NCBI RefSeq assembly: GCF_900215625.1
Contig: NZ_OBEK01000001.1
Location: 744,001-808,000, forward strand
DNA: 64,000 nucleotides
Origin: Terribacillus aidingensis
GTDB lineage: Bacteria; Bacillota; Bacilli; Bacillales; Amphibacillaceae
Direction of reading: 5' to 3'
Shown here: in pieces, positions 1 through 8,286 of the stretch
Layout: every line of letters begins with the position of its first letter
Numbering within the stretch: position 1 is the stretch's first letter
The notes under the pieces: model-generated
What the model was told of the DNA's origin: nothing
Seen by the model: only the letters and a program-made list of their open reading frames with translations
Database searches by the model: none
Made by a program: the position numbers and the translations under genes

Positions 1-2
1 GT

Positions 3-2273
3 GTGCCGCTGGCAGGAGCGGAATACAAATTAGTCGATGCAGCAGGTACAACGATACAAGAAAAGCTGGTTACCGATTTGGATGGTCGCATTATCGTTTC
101 GAACCTGGCACCAGGAAAGTATCAATTCATCGAAACAAAAGCACCAGAAAACTATGTGCTAGATGAAACACCAATTGACGTTGAAGTAACGCGCAGTCAA
201 AAGGAAGCAGCTATTGTGCGTGCCGAGAATGAGCTGATTCCGGGAAGTGTCGTTTTGGAGAAGAAAGATAGTGTGGATGAAACAATCACACTAGCAGGCG
301 CTGTATTCAAACTAGTAGACAGTAAAGGCAACACGGTTGAAGAAAAGCTGACAACAGATGAGAACGGCAGAATTGTTGTTGAAGACCTGAAACCAGGAGC
401 CTATCAGTTTATCGAAACACAAGCACCAGCCGATTATGTGCTCAACGAAAAGCCAATCGACTTTGAAATTAGCAAGAACCAGCAAGAGCAGCTCGTTGTG
501 TCTGCAGCAAACAAACTAATTCCAGGTAGTGTGGAATTAACGAAAATCAATGGGCATGATAGTGGAGAGAAGCTGGCAGGAGCTGTTTTCGAACTGCAAG
601 ATCAGGATGGCAAAGTAATCCAAGCAGACTTGAAGACAGACGAATCAGGCAGCATTACGGTTGATAATCTGGCACCAGGAAACTATCAATTTGTTGAGAC
701 CGCAGCACCGGCAGACTTTGTAACAGATCAAACACCAATCCGGTTTGTAATTGAAAGAAGTCAGCAAGAAAAAGTAACACTTACAGCGGAAAATGATCTG
801 AAAAAAGGATCTTTGGAAATTGTTAAGCTCGACAGCGCCGATGAGAAGCTAGGCCTTGAAGGAGCTTCATTCGACTTACTGACAGCTGAAGGAGAAAAGG
901 TTGCGTCTGGTACAACAAATAAAGAAGGAAAACTTGTTTTCAAAGATCTAGTTCCAGGCAACTATCTAATCAAAGAAACAAAAGCTCCATTTGGCTACGA
1001 TCTAGACCCGGCAGCAAAACCAGTAACAATTGAACGCAGCCAGCAAGAAACAGCAGTCGTCCAGCTTCAAAACGAGCTTTCTACGGGAGCAGTTCAGTTG
1101 AAGAAAGTCGACAGCGTGGATAACAATGTGAAACTTGCAAATGCAGTCTTCCGTTTAGTAGACGGCAACGGTGACACATTGCAAGAAGGATTAACAACGA
1201 ACAGTGATGGTCTGCTGACCATTACCGACTTGAAACCAGGTAACTACCAGTTAATCGAAACAAGCGCACCAGAGAATTATGTGCTGGATAACACACCAAT
1301 TGCTATCACGATTGAAAAAGGACAGCAAACAGCCCTTACTGTCACTGCAGAAAATACACTGCAGCCAGGTATCGTATCACTGATTAAGGTAGACAAAGAC
1401 AATCCGGAGATTCATCTGGAAAATGCAGAATTTAAATTGTTAGATGAGAAAGGAAATACAGTAAAAGAGCAGCTGCACACAGATGGAGAAGGGCGTATTA
1501 TCGTGGAAGATTTAGCTCCAGGCTCTTACACATTTGTGGAAACAAAAGCACCAGCAGGGTATGAGTTGGATGACAAAGCTATTAACGTCACGGTAGAAAA
1601 AGGGCAAAAAGAAGCTGCAGTAGTGACAGCTGTTAATGAACTGACAACAGGAAGTGTCGTACTTGAAAAAGTCGATGCAGACAACGATGAACAGAAATTG
1701 AAAGGTGCAGTATTCAAGCTGGTTAATGCTAAAGGTGACGTAGTAAATGAAAAGCTCATCACAGATGAGCAAGGTCAGATTAAGGTTGATGGCTTGAAGC
1801 CAGGAAACTATCAGTTTATCGAAACAAAAGCGCCAGCTGGCTACCAACTAGATGATACACCGATCATGTTTACCATTGAGACAGCACAAAAAGAGCCAGC
1901 AGTCGTCACGGCAACGAACGTGTTAGAGCCGGCTCCAGATAAACCGGAAGAACCAAAAGAACCAGAGCAGCCAACAAACAGTGAAACACCAAAAGATCCG
2001 GAGCAGCCTGTAAACAACGAAACACCTACTGGTACAGTTACAGAAAATCCGACGTCAGGACCATCTGTAACACCTGCTGCAGGTATAACACCGAGCAGCG
2101 GAACAAACGCTCGTCCGGCAGCGAATAACCAGCAAGGATTGCCTGCTAGCTTGCCGCAAACAGGAGAACAGCTGCTTTCCATGCTTTGGTTGGCTGGTAT
2201 CCTTTCTGTCGGTATAGGCGGAACATTCATTTGGAATGCTTTCCGTACGCAGACAGTCAGAAAGAGGAAGTAA
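3..2273 (+). CDS. SpaA/Cna-B repeat surface protein, LPQTG-anchored (5' end outside window)
   Basis: The gene runs in from the left edge, so the true start and N-terminal domain are not seen. The visible 756 residues hold about seven tandem units of roughly 90 residues (one partial and six full). Each opens with a GSVxLxKxD-like strand and carries an ETxAPxxY-type E-box (for example IETKAPENY and VETKAPAGY), as in prealbumin-like SpaA/Cna-B domains. In that family a Lys and the E-box Glu support an intramolecular isopeptide bond that stiffens wall-attached stalks. After the repeats come a Pro/Glu/Thr-rich wall-spanning stretch, LPQTG, a hydrophobic helix and a basic RKRK tail, which is a complete cell-wall sorting signal. 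A sortase gene starts 2 bp downstream, so this is probably its substrate. The ligand or function of the missing N-terminus is unknown. Confidence 0.93.
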   Translation: MPLAGAEYKLVDAAGTTIQEKLVTDLDGRIIVSNLAPGKYQFIETKAPENYVLDETPIDVEVTRSQKEAAIVRAENELIPGSVVLEKKDSVDETITLAGAVFKLVDSKGNTVEEKLTTDENGRIVVEDLKPGAYQFIETQAPADYVLNEKPIDFEISKNQQEQLVVSAANKLIPGSVELTKINGHDSGEKLAGAVFELQDQDGKVIQADLKTDESGSITVDNLAPGNYQFVETAAPADFVTDQTPIRFVIERSQQEKVTLTAENDLKKGSLEIVKLDSADEKLGLEGASFDLLTAEGEKVASGTTNKEGKLVFKDLVPGNYLIKETKAPFGYDLDPAAKPVTIERSQQETAVVQLQNELSTGAVQLKKVDSVDNNVKLANAVFRLVDGNGDTLQEGLTTNSDGLLTITDLKPGNYQLIETSAPENYVLDNTPIAITIEKGQQTALTVTAENTLQPGIVSLIKVDKDNPEIHLENAEFKLLDEKGNTVKEQLHTDGEGRIIVEDLAPGSYTFVETKAPAGYELDDKAINVTVEKGQKEAAVVTAVNELTTGSVVLEKVDADNDEQKLKGAVFKLVNAKGDVVNEKLITDEQGQIKVDGLKPGNYQFIETKAPAGYQLDDTPIMFTIETAQKEPAVVTATNVLEPAPDKPEEPKEPEQPTNSETPKDPEQPVNNETPTGTVTENPTSGPSVTPAAGITPSSGTNARPAANNQQGLPASLPQTGEQLLSMLWLAGILSVGIGGTFIWNAFRTQTVRKRK

Positions 2274-2274
2274 G

Positions 2275-2865
2275 ATGAAAAAAGGAAAACTGATCACAGG
2301 GATTGTCTTTTTGCTGATTGGAGTGGCACTTGTTGCCACTCCCCTCACCATGGAAAAGATGCATGCCAAAGAAGTGACGGAATTGGAGAAAGCTTTTGCG
2401 AGTATCGAGGCCGGTGACGCCCCTCAAGCAGAGGGGGAGAGCAGTAAGAAATGGTCAGAAGAAGAATTAAAAGAAACAATGAAGCTGGAAATTCCTTCGA
2501 TTGATTTAGAGCAATACGTGCTCAATGAAACAACAGAAGACAATTTAGCTGTTGCCTTAACGCAAATCAAAACAGACCAAGACCCTGCGAAGGATAATTT
2601 CACCATCGCTGGTCATCGCGGCTACCGCGACGGTCGATTCTTCCGGCAGCTTCCTGACGTGAAGCCAGGAGCAGAAATTAAGCTGCAAGATCAAGATGCA
2701 ACTTATGTTTACGAAGTGGACAGCGTAGAAATCGTCAACCCGGAAGCAGTCGACATTCTGGATAATAAAGACAAACCAGAAATTACGTTGGTTACTTGTA
2801 CACTCTCTGGTCAGCAGCGGGTAGCAGTAACGGGGAAATTAACCGAAGTTGTTCAAAACAGTTAA
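2275..2865 (+). CDS. Sortase, probably class A-like
   Basis: A 196-residue transpeptidase that would join LPXTG-type surface proteins to the cell wall. It has one N-terminal membrane helix (about residues 5-24) followed by an extracytoplasmic domain. The catalytic His lies in TIAGHRG, the catalytic Cys in TLVTC, and the conserved Arg follows in SGQQRVAV. The start at 2275 is preferred over an upstream in-frame start because it gives a normal signal-anchor and follows GGAAGTAAG at the end of the upstream gene. It sits directly behind an LPQTG protein and in front of an LPNTS protein. The class call rests on the motif pattern, and class D is not excluded. Confidence 0.9.
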   Translation: MKKGKLITGIVFLLIGVALVATPLTMEKMHAKEVTELEKAFASIEAGDAPQAEGESSKKWSEEELKETMKLEIPSIDLEQYVLNETTEDNLAVALTQIKTDQDPAKDNFTIAGHRGYRDGRFFRQLPDVKPGAEIKLQDQDATYVYEVDSVEIVNPEAVDILDNKDKPEITLVTCTLSGQQRVAVTGKLTEVVQNS

Positions 2866-3216
2866 ACCATGATATTAACTAAGCAGTATGTTGGTTTATG
2901 GGATACAGGTTTCGTAAGCATTTTGATATGCAGGATTACTGCGTGTGTATTGGCCGCTTTGCTTTTTTCTGCATTAAGAAAGTTCGGGCTCAAGGTACAC
3001 CAGCGATAATCAGTCTTTCCCGCTTGTCCTTCCGTGGGGTGGGGAGATGAGCGGATAGAGTGAGAGAATAACAGGAATAGCGACAAGGGATGCCATAAAA
3101 TGGCATCCCTTTTTGTTTTCTCCTGCGATATTACAAGATATTTAGACAAAGTTAACAGTAACTTCAAGGCAGTTCGCTATGATGAGTTCTATACATAATA
3201 CATAGAGGTGGCATTG
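2866..3216. other. Intergenic region after the sortase gene
   Basis: About 350 bp with no convincing gene. It holds one strong intrinsic terminator (3086-3120) and, next to the following gene, the ribosome site AGAGGTGG at 3204-3211. The stretch 2870-3060 shows no recognisable coding or RNA signature. Confidence 0.6.
3086..3120 (+). terminator. Rho-independent terminator after the sortase gene
   Basis: AGGGATGCCA and TGGCATCCCT form a perfect 10-bp stem around the loop TAAAA, followed by TTTTGTTTT. It ends transcription of the surface protein-sortase pair. Confidence 0.9.
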
Positions 3217-5316
3217 ATGAAAATGAATAGATGGAAGAAGATGACGGCCATGTCCCTGGCGGCAGCGACTTTGGCTATACCAGCTGCCGGGCATGCAGCA
3301 GATGATTTGAAAGTGTACAGCCAAGATCCCGGACAAGCGCTTCAGGTTGAGCAAATCGGCCGTTATACGAGTGGTGCAGCAGCTGGGGAAGGTGGTACGG
3401 AGATTGTAGCGTACGATGCAAACACGAAACGTGCTTTTTCTGTTAATGGCGCGGCTAAATCATTAGATATTCTTGATTTGAATGGATTAAAAGATGGGAA
3501 GTCAGAAATTCCGCTGTTAAAGCGTGTATCATTGGAGTCTTTTAACGTTAGTGCTTCTGATGTTACAAGCGTAGCCATTCATCCTGATGGCAGCTATATT
3601 GCGGTAGCTGTGCCGAGTCAAGTGAAAACAGACCCAGGGCATGTGGTGCTGCTTGATACAGACGGAAACACATTGGCTAGTGTAGAAGTGGGCGCTTTAC
3701 CCGATATGGTAACGTTCACGCCGGACGGATCCAAGATACTTGCTGCTAATGAAGGAGAACCTTCCAGCGATTATACGGTCAATCCAGAAGGCTCTGTCAG
3801 CATTATCACTGTTGCCAATGGCACGGATAATTTATCAGCAGAAACCGCAAAATTTACTGATGACATAGTGGATCCTGATGTACGGAAAGTAAATCCGGAT
3901 CCGGAAAACTCCTCTTATGCAGAGAACTTAGAGCCAGAATACATTACGGTTGATAAAAACAATCGTTATGCATATGTTGCAATCCAGGAAAGCAATGCAA
4001 TTGCCAAGCTGGATCTAGAAACAAACAGTTTTACGACGGTAAAAAGCTTAGGGTATAAAGACTTCTCGCGAGAAGGGGCAGGACTTGATCCTTCCAATAA
4101 AGATGATGGTATTGCTATCGGCAATTGGCCAGTACTGAGCATGTACATGCCAGATGGAATGACAAGCTTCACTTCTGGCGGGAAGACCTACATTCTTACT
4201 GCCAACGAAGGAGACAGCCAGGATTGGGATGGCTTCTCAGAAGAAACGCGTGCAGCTGATTTGGCAGCAGAAGGTGCTTATCAATTGAATGCAGATCTTT
4301 ACCAAGGTTATACGCAAGAGCAGCTGAATGCGCTTGTCCAAAACGGTTTGTTCGAAGACGAGCAGCTAGGCCGTCTCAAGACAAGCATTGTCGCTCCGAA
4401 AAACGAGGAAGGCAAGTACGAAGCAGTATACGCTTATGGCGGACGCGGTTTCTCAGTTTGGGATGCAGATTCCTTAGAGCAAGTGTACGATAGCGGCTCG
4501 GATTTTGAGCAGATCACAGCCGTCGCAATTCCTGACTATTTCAATACAACGAATGATGAAGATAAGCTGGACAACCGCAGTGACGATAAAGGGCCAGAGC
4601 CGGAGACCGTTATTACCGGTGATGTAGACGGCAAAAAGTATGCGTTTATCGGTTTGGAGCGTACAGGCGGCATCATGGCTTATGATGTATCGAATCCTAC
4701 TAGTCCAACATTTGCTACTTATTTCACAAGCCGGAATTACCAAGGAGATGAAGCGGCAGTCGATAGCGCGAGCGGCGATGTCGCACCAGAAGGCCTGACA
4801 TATATCGCAGGAGACGAAAGCCCGACAGGTCAGCCACTCCTTCTAGCAGCACATGAAGTGTCTGGTACAATTGTTGCTTATGCACTTGGCGAAGAGCCAG
4901 AAGTACAGCCAGATCCGGAGGAAGAGACAGAGCAGCCAGTAACAGAACCAAAGGACCCTGCTCAAGAGGATCCTAAGCCGGAAGACACGAAAGAAGAAAC
5001 AGCAGAAACGCCTGAGCAGGCAGAGGAAGAAACAGCGAGTGAAGAACAAGTAGCTGGTGAGACCGAACAAAAGCCAGAACAAACAGAAGAAGTAAATACA
5101 GAGACAAATACGGAAACGACGACCGACGAGACAGAAGCAGCTGAGCAAGAGACTGTGCCAACAGCTGCGGCAGCAACAGATGCAGGGGAAGATCCGCAAG
5201 GACAGCACCTGCCGAACACTAGTACAAATGTGTTCAACTGGATGCTAGCGGGAGCTGGCGCTATTGCTGCAGGTGTTATATTCTTTGTAATCAACAAGCT
5301 TCGGAAACGTGCTTAA
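3217..5316 (+). CDS. Choice-of-anchor-I type beta-propeller surface protein, LPNTS-anchored
   Basis: A 699-residue exported protein. A signal peptide (MKMNRWKKM plus a hydrophobic run ending near AGHAA) is followed by a roughly 520-residue propeller-like domain with YVTN-type repeats. Examples are AIHPDGSYIAVAV, TFTPDGSKILAANEGEPS and TANEGDSQDWDGFSEE, as in choice-of-anchor I / alkaline phosphatase-like proteins. A long Glu/Pro/Thr-rich spacer follows, then LPNTS, a membrane helix and a RKRA tail. The ATG at 3217 was chosen because AGAGGTGG sits 5 bp before it; an in-frame GTG at 3208 lies inside that site. LPNTS resembles the LPDTS/LPDTA signals of class D sortases more than LPXTG. The enzymatic activity is unknown. 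Confidence 0.85.
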   Translation: MKMNRWKKMTAMSLAAATLAIPAAGHAADDLKVYSQDPGQALQVEQIGRYTSGAAAGEGGTEIVAYDANTKRAFSVNGAAKSLDILDLNGLKDGKSEIPLLKRVSLESFNVSASDVTSVAIHPDGSYIAVAVPSQVKTDPGHVVLLDTDGNTLASVEVGALPDMVTFTPDGSKILAANEGEPSSDYTVNPEGSVSIITVANGTDNLSAETAKFTDDIVDPDVRKVNPDPENSSYAENLEPEYITVDKNNRYAYVAIQESNAIAKLDLETNSFTTVKSLGYKDFSREGAGLDPSNKDDGIAIGNWPVLSMYMPDGMTSFTSGGKTYILTANEGDSQDWDGFSEETRAADLAAEGAYQLNADLYQGYTQEQLNALVQNGLFEDEQLGRLKTSIVAPKNEEGKYEAVYAYGGRGFSVWDADSLEQVYDSGSDFEQITAVAIPDYFNTTNDEDKLDNRSDDKGPEPETVITGDVDGKKYAFIGLERTGGIMAYDVSNPTSPTFATYFTSRNYQGDEAAVDSASGDVAPEGLTYIAGDESPTGQPLLLAAHEVSGTIVAYALGEEPEVQPDPEEETEQPVTEPKDPAQEDPKPEDTKEETAETPEQAEEETASEEQVAGETEQKPEQTEEVNTETNTETTTDETEAAEQETVPTAAAATDAGEDPQGQHLPNTSTNVFNWMLAGAGAIAAGVIFFVINKLRKRA

Positions 5317-5320
5317 TGCA

Positions 5321-5352
5321 AGTAGCCGCCATTTGGCGGCTGCTTTTTTAAA
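5321..5352 (+). terminator. Rho-independent terminator
   Basis: AGTAGCCGCC / GGCGGCTGCT hairpin with loop ATTT followed by a T run, directly after the LPNTS surface-protein gene. Confidence 0.9.
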
Positions 5353-5425
5353 ATGATTTTATAGAGATTTAAATAAGATAGCAGTATAATACAGATGAAT
5401 CCGCTTTCAGAAGAGGAGGGGACTT

Positions 5426-6352
5426 ATGGCTGTATTATCGCTTATTTTCTTGGAAGTAATCGCGCCTTTATTGCTGCTGCTTGGCGTTGGTGTCATCTTA
5501 CAGCGAAAATTCTCATTACATCTGGGGACCTTGTCCAAGCTGCTGACATATTGCTTTCTGCCGGTGAACGGTTTTATCAATATGTATCAAAGCAGTATGC
5601 CGATAGCAGTGTTTGGGCAAATCATTTTATTTTTGCTCATCTTTACGATGTTTTCCATCAGCTTCACAGAGATCACAAGCAGGCTGCTGAAACTGGATCG
5701 CGGGATTGCAGCCACTTATAAAAATAGTGTGGTACTGATGAACTCTGGCAACTACGGTATTCCTGTTAGTCAGCTTGTATTCCAATCAAATCCGCTCGGC
5801 GTATCCATCCAGCTTATTGTTATGGTATTTCAAAATCTGCTCACCTTTACATACGGGCTTTATAATATGGTGAGCGTCAAAAGCCAGGGCAATGCCATTT
5901 TAAAGGAACTCATTCGCCTGCCAATGATCTATGCGATTATCTTGGGAGTGCTTTGTGCAGCGTTACATGTTAAGATTCCCAATCTTCTTTGGAATCCGAT
6001 CCAATCAATCGCAGATGCTTTCCTGGCCGTCGCTTTGATTACGCTGGGTGCGCAAGTTGCACAGATCAAGCTGGTAAAACCGCATGTAGTGCTTTATTTA
6101 AGTACAGCTTCCCGTCTACTTATTGGACCGTCTGCCGCATTGGGAATCATTTTTCTGCTAGGACTTGATGGGACAGTCGCGCAGTCACTGTTTATCGCCA
6201 GTTCATTCCCTACTTCCCGTAATAGCTCGATATTTGCACTGGAATATAACAATAATCCCGACTTAGCAGCACAGACAGTTCTCGTAACAACAATCATTAG
6301 CAGTATCACAGTTACTATTGTCGTATACGTGGCGGGAGTTTTGTTTGGGTGA
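5426..6352 (+). CDS. AEC family transporter (auxin efflux carrier / malate permease type)
   Basis: A 308-residue integral membrane protein with about ten hydrophobic segments. It has the AEC pattern: an N-terminal helix bundle (FLEVIAPLLLLLGVGV), the NSGNYGIPVS signature near residue 105, and a second bundle with the LTLGAQVAQ and SRNSSIFALEYN stretches. Members export or import small organic anions such as malate; the substrate here cannot be read from sequence. AGAGGAGGGG lies a few bases before the ATG. It is transcribed alone, and the next gene (a citrate-type carrier) also handles organic acids. Confidence 0.85.
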   Translation: MAVLSLIFLEVIAPLLLLLGVGVILQRKFSLHLGTLSKLLTYCFLPVNGFINMYQSSMPIAVFGQIILFLLIFTMFSISFTEITSRLLKLDRGIAATYKNSVVLMNSGNYGIPVSQLVFQSNPLGVSIQLIVMVFQNLLTFTYGLYNMVSVKSQGNAILKELIRLPMIYAIILGVLCAALHVKIPNLLWNPIQSIADAFLAVALITLGAQVAQIKLVKPHVVLYLSTASRLLIGPSAALGIIFLLGLDGTVAQSLFIASSFPTSRNSSIFALEYNNNPDLAAQTVLVTTIISSITVTIVVYVAGVLFG

Positions 6353-6703
6353 CAAATATTTTAATAGAGGAACAAAATATTTGTAAGGTAACAACTAATA
6401 GGTTTTATTAAAAGATGATAATGAGGAGGGTACAATAGTATAACTTATTTAATATGAATGAGTTATACTGTACAAGCTGATTAGGAAGCTGAAAACAAAT
6501 ATACATAGGTGGTTATACCTGTTTTTTAAAGGGAGATTACTGGAATGGAGCCATTGTGTCTCACTGGCCCTTTTTCTTACTTAAAAAAGTAATAAAACTA
6601 TTGAAATTATTTTTGAAAGCGCATACAATAGATGTAACATAGTATACATGGCTGCTTAGGGTTTGGGGGAAGTGTTACAGGAGACGATGAGGGGGATTTG
6701 AGC
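6353..6703. other. Intergenic region with palindrome, possible leader hairpin and CRE-like site
   Basis: About 350 bp without a gene. It contains a 13-bp imperfect palindrome (6437-6449 with 6457-6469: AGTATAACT / AGTTATACT arms extended through a T-G wobble). It also contains a weaker hairpin GCCA...TGGC (6550-6568) followed by CCTTTTTC, and a CcpA-type site at 6614-6627. The layout suggests a regulated leader for the downstream carrier, but the hairpin's role is inference. Confidence 0.5.
6614..6627 (+). promoter_or_regulatory. Putative CcpA binding site (cre)
   Basis: TGAAAGCGCATACA matches the Bacillus cre consensus TGWNANCGNTNWCA except for A in place of T at position 10. It lies about 75 bp before the citrate-type carrier gene. 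Citrate uptake genes are classic targets of carbon catabolite repression, so the site fits the context. Confidence 0.6.
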
Positions 6704-7999
6704 ATGTTAGCAATAATGGGTTTTTTGATGGTTTTTCTATTCATGTACTTAATTATGACTAAAAAGCTTTCTGCGCTCATTGCGTTGATGATCATTCCGG
6801 CTGTTTTTGCTGTTCTGACCGGGCATGCCGGTGACTTAGGGGAGATGTCACTGGAAGGGATTACAAGTTTAGCGCCAACAGGGATTATGTTATTATTCGC
6901 AATCCTATATTTCGGTATTATGATTGATGCTGGCTTGTTTGATCCAATTGTAAATCGCATTTTGAAAGCGGTTAAAGGGGACCCGACAAAAATTGTCATG
7001 GGTACAGCTGCCTTGGCGCTTGTTGTATCGCTCGATGGAGATGGAACGACAAGTTATATGATCACCGTGTCTGCATTCTTTCCATTGTATCAGCGTCTAA
7101 AGATTAATCCGCTCATTTTACCAGCTATTGCCGTTATGAGTGTAAGTTTAACGAACATGGTGCCTTGGGGCGGGCCGACTGCGCGGGCGGCAGCGGCACT
7201 TAATGTAGACGTTGGCGATGTATTCGTACCGCTTATTCCGACGATGATCGGCGGAGCAATCTGGATTTTCTTCACGGCTTTCATTATGGGCCGCAGAGAA
7301 AAGAAACGTCTTGGTGTTGTGACATTTGATGATGCCGAACAGCGCACACTGCAGCAGCAAGCTGCCACAGTAGATGCCTCCTTGAAGCGTCCGAGACTTT
7401 TGTGGGTCAACTTTGCGCTTACAGTTTTGCTAATGTTCGGACTAATTAAGGGGATTATGCCGCTTCCCGTATTGTTCATGCTTGCCTTCGCTGTGGCAAT
7501 TACAATCAACTATCCTAACTTGAAGCAGCAGAAAGAACGGATTGCGGATCATGCGGGGAACGTCCTGGCAGTTGTGTCACTTGTATTCGCAGCAGGTATC
7601 TTTACCGGGATTTTGTCGGGTACAAAAATGGTCGATGCGATGGCGAACAGCCTCATCTCGGTTATTCCGGATGCATGGGGCCCAGCTTTCAGTATCATCG
7701 TAGCTGTTACGAGTCTTCCATTCACCTTCTTTATGTCCAATGACGCTTATTACTTCGGTGTTCTGCCAATTCTAGCAGAAGCGGCAGCCAGCTACGGTTT
7801 CTCAGCTACAGAGATAGCGCGTGCTTCCTTGCTTGGGCAGCCTGTCCACTTGCTGAGCCCGCTTGTTCCGGCTACATACTTACTGGTCGGAATGTCGAAA
7901 GTTGACTTCGGAGAATTCCAGCGCTTCACCATTTTGTGGGCGACCGGAACCGCATTTGCCGTCATCGCAGTAGCGATTGTTACAGGTATCATATTTTAA
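6704..7999 (+). CDS. CitMHS family citrate(-metal):H+ symporter
   Basis: A 431-residue polytopic carrier with about 11-12 hydrophobic segments. It has CitMHS hallmarks: an N-terminal MLAIMGFLMVF helix, the FAILYFGIMIDAGLFDP segment, a LDGDGTTSYMI loop, NMVPWGGPTARAAA, and SNDAYYFGVLPIL near the C-terminus. Family members such as B. subtilis CitM and CitH import citrate or isocitrate complexed with divalent metals. The ATG at 6704 is 8 bp after GGGGG and is preferred over an in-frame TTG at 6698. The upstream cre-like site suggests glucose repression. The metal preference is not readable. Confidence 0.9.
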   Translation: MLAIMGFLMVFLFMYLIMTKKLSALIALMIIPAVFAVLTGHAGDLGEMSLEGITSLAPTGIMLLFAILYFGIMIDAGLFDPIVNRILKAVKGDPTKIVMGTAALALVVSLDGDGTTSYMITVSAFFPLYQRLKINPLILPAIAVMSVSLTNMVPWGGPTARAAAALNVDVGDVFVPLIPTMIGGAIWIFFTAFIMGRREKKRLGVVTFDDAEQRTLQQQAATVDASLKRPRLLWVNFALTVLLMFGLIKGIMPLPVLFMLAFAVAITINYPNLKQQKERIADHAGNVLAVVSLVFAAGIFTGILSGTKMVDAMANSLISVIPDAWGPAFSIIVAVTSLPFTFFMSNDAYYFGVLPILAEAAASYGFSATEIARASLLGQPVHLLSPLVPATYLLVGMSKVDFGEFQRFTILWATGTAFAVIAVAIVTGIIF

Positions 8000-8000
8000 A

Positions 8001-8036
8001 CAGCAAAAAATACCGTCCAGGCTGGACGGTATTTTT
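8001..8036. terminator. Bidirectional terminator between convergent genes
   Basis: AAAAAATACCGTCC / GGACGGTATTTTTA with a short AGGCT loop. It has a T run on both strands, serving the citrate-type carrier (+) and the DUF2536 gene (-). Confidence 0.9.
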
Positions 8037-8044
8037 ATGCAATA

Positions 8045-8245
8045 TTATTTCGCTTTAAAATGCGCAACAGCACTATAAAACCGACGGCCGTTATCATCTA
8101 CATGCATATTGTGTGAGACGTGATGCAGTTCCAGCAGAATCGCTTTGTTGTGCTGGATTTGTTCATTGATTTTTTTCTCCAGTGTGGATAAGTCGTTTGC
8201 TTCAAAGAATTCGACTTTATCCTTCAGCATTTCTAAATCTAGCAT
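8045..8245 (-). CDS. DUF2536 family small protein (YrzA-like)
   Basis: A 66-residue cytoplasmic protein with the conserved pattern DKVEFFEA, then LEKKINEQIQHNKAILLE, then a VSHNM...FYSAVAHFKA tail, as in the Bacillus YrzA/DUF2536 group. The function of that family is unknown. It is transcribed towards the shared terminator at 8001-8036 and has AAAGGGACG-type ribosome binding before the ATG. The family match is from memory of the conserved residues. Confidence 0.75.
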   Translation of the reverse strand: MLDLEMLKDKVEFFEANDLSTLEKKINEQIQHNKAILLELHHVSHNMHVDDNGRRFYSAVAHFKAK

Positions 8246-8286
8246 AAGCTTTCGTCCCTTTCTGTCACAGCTTCTTGTCTATTATA

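Noticed and set aside
4843-5297. Long minus-strand frames opposite the Glu/Pro/Thr-rich tail of the propeller protein
   Set aside because: They mirror a low-complexity coding stretch, have no ribosome sites and encode Cys/Phe- or Ser/Val-rich nonsense.
5395-5721. 108-codon plus-strand frame over the start of the AEC carrier gene
   Set aside because: It lies in another frame of a well-supported membrane protein and has no ribosome site.
6607-6999. Minus-strand frame of 130 codons over the start of the citrate-type carrier gene
   Set aside because: It is the shadow of a strongly supported transporter gene and covers its promoter.
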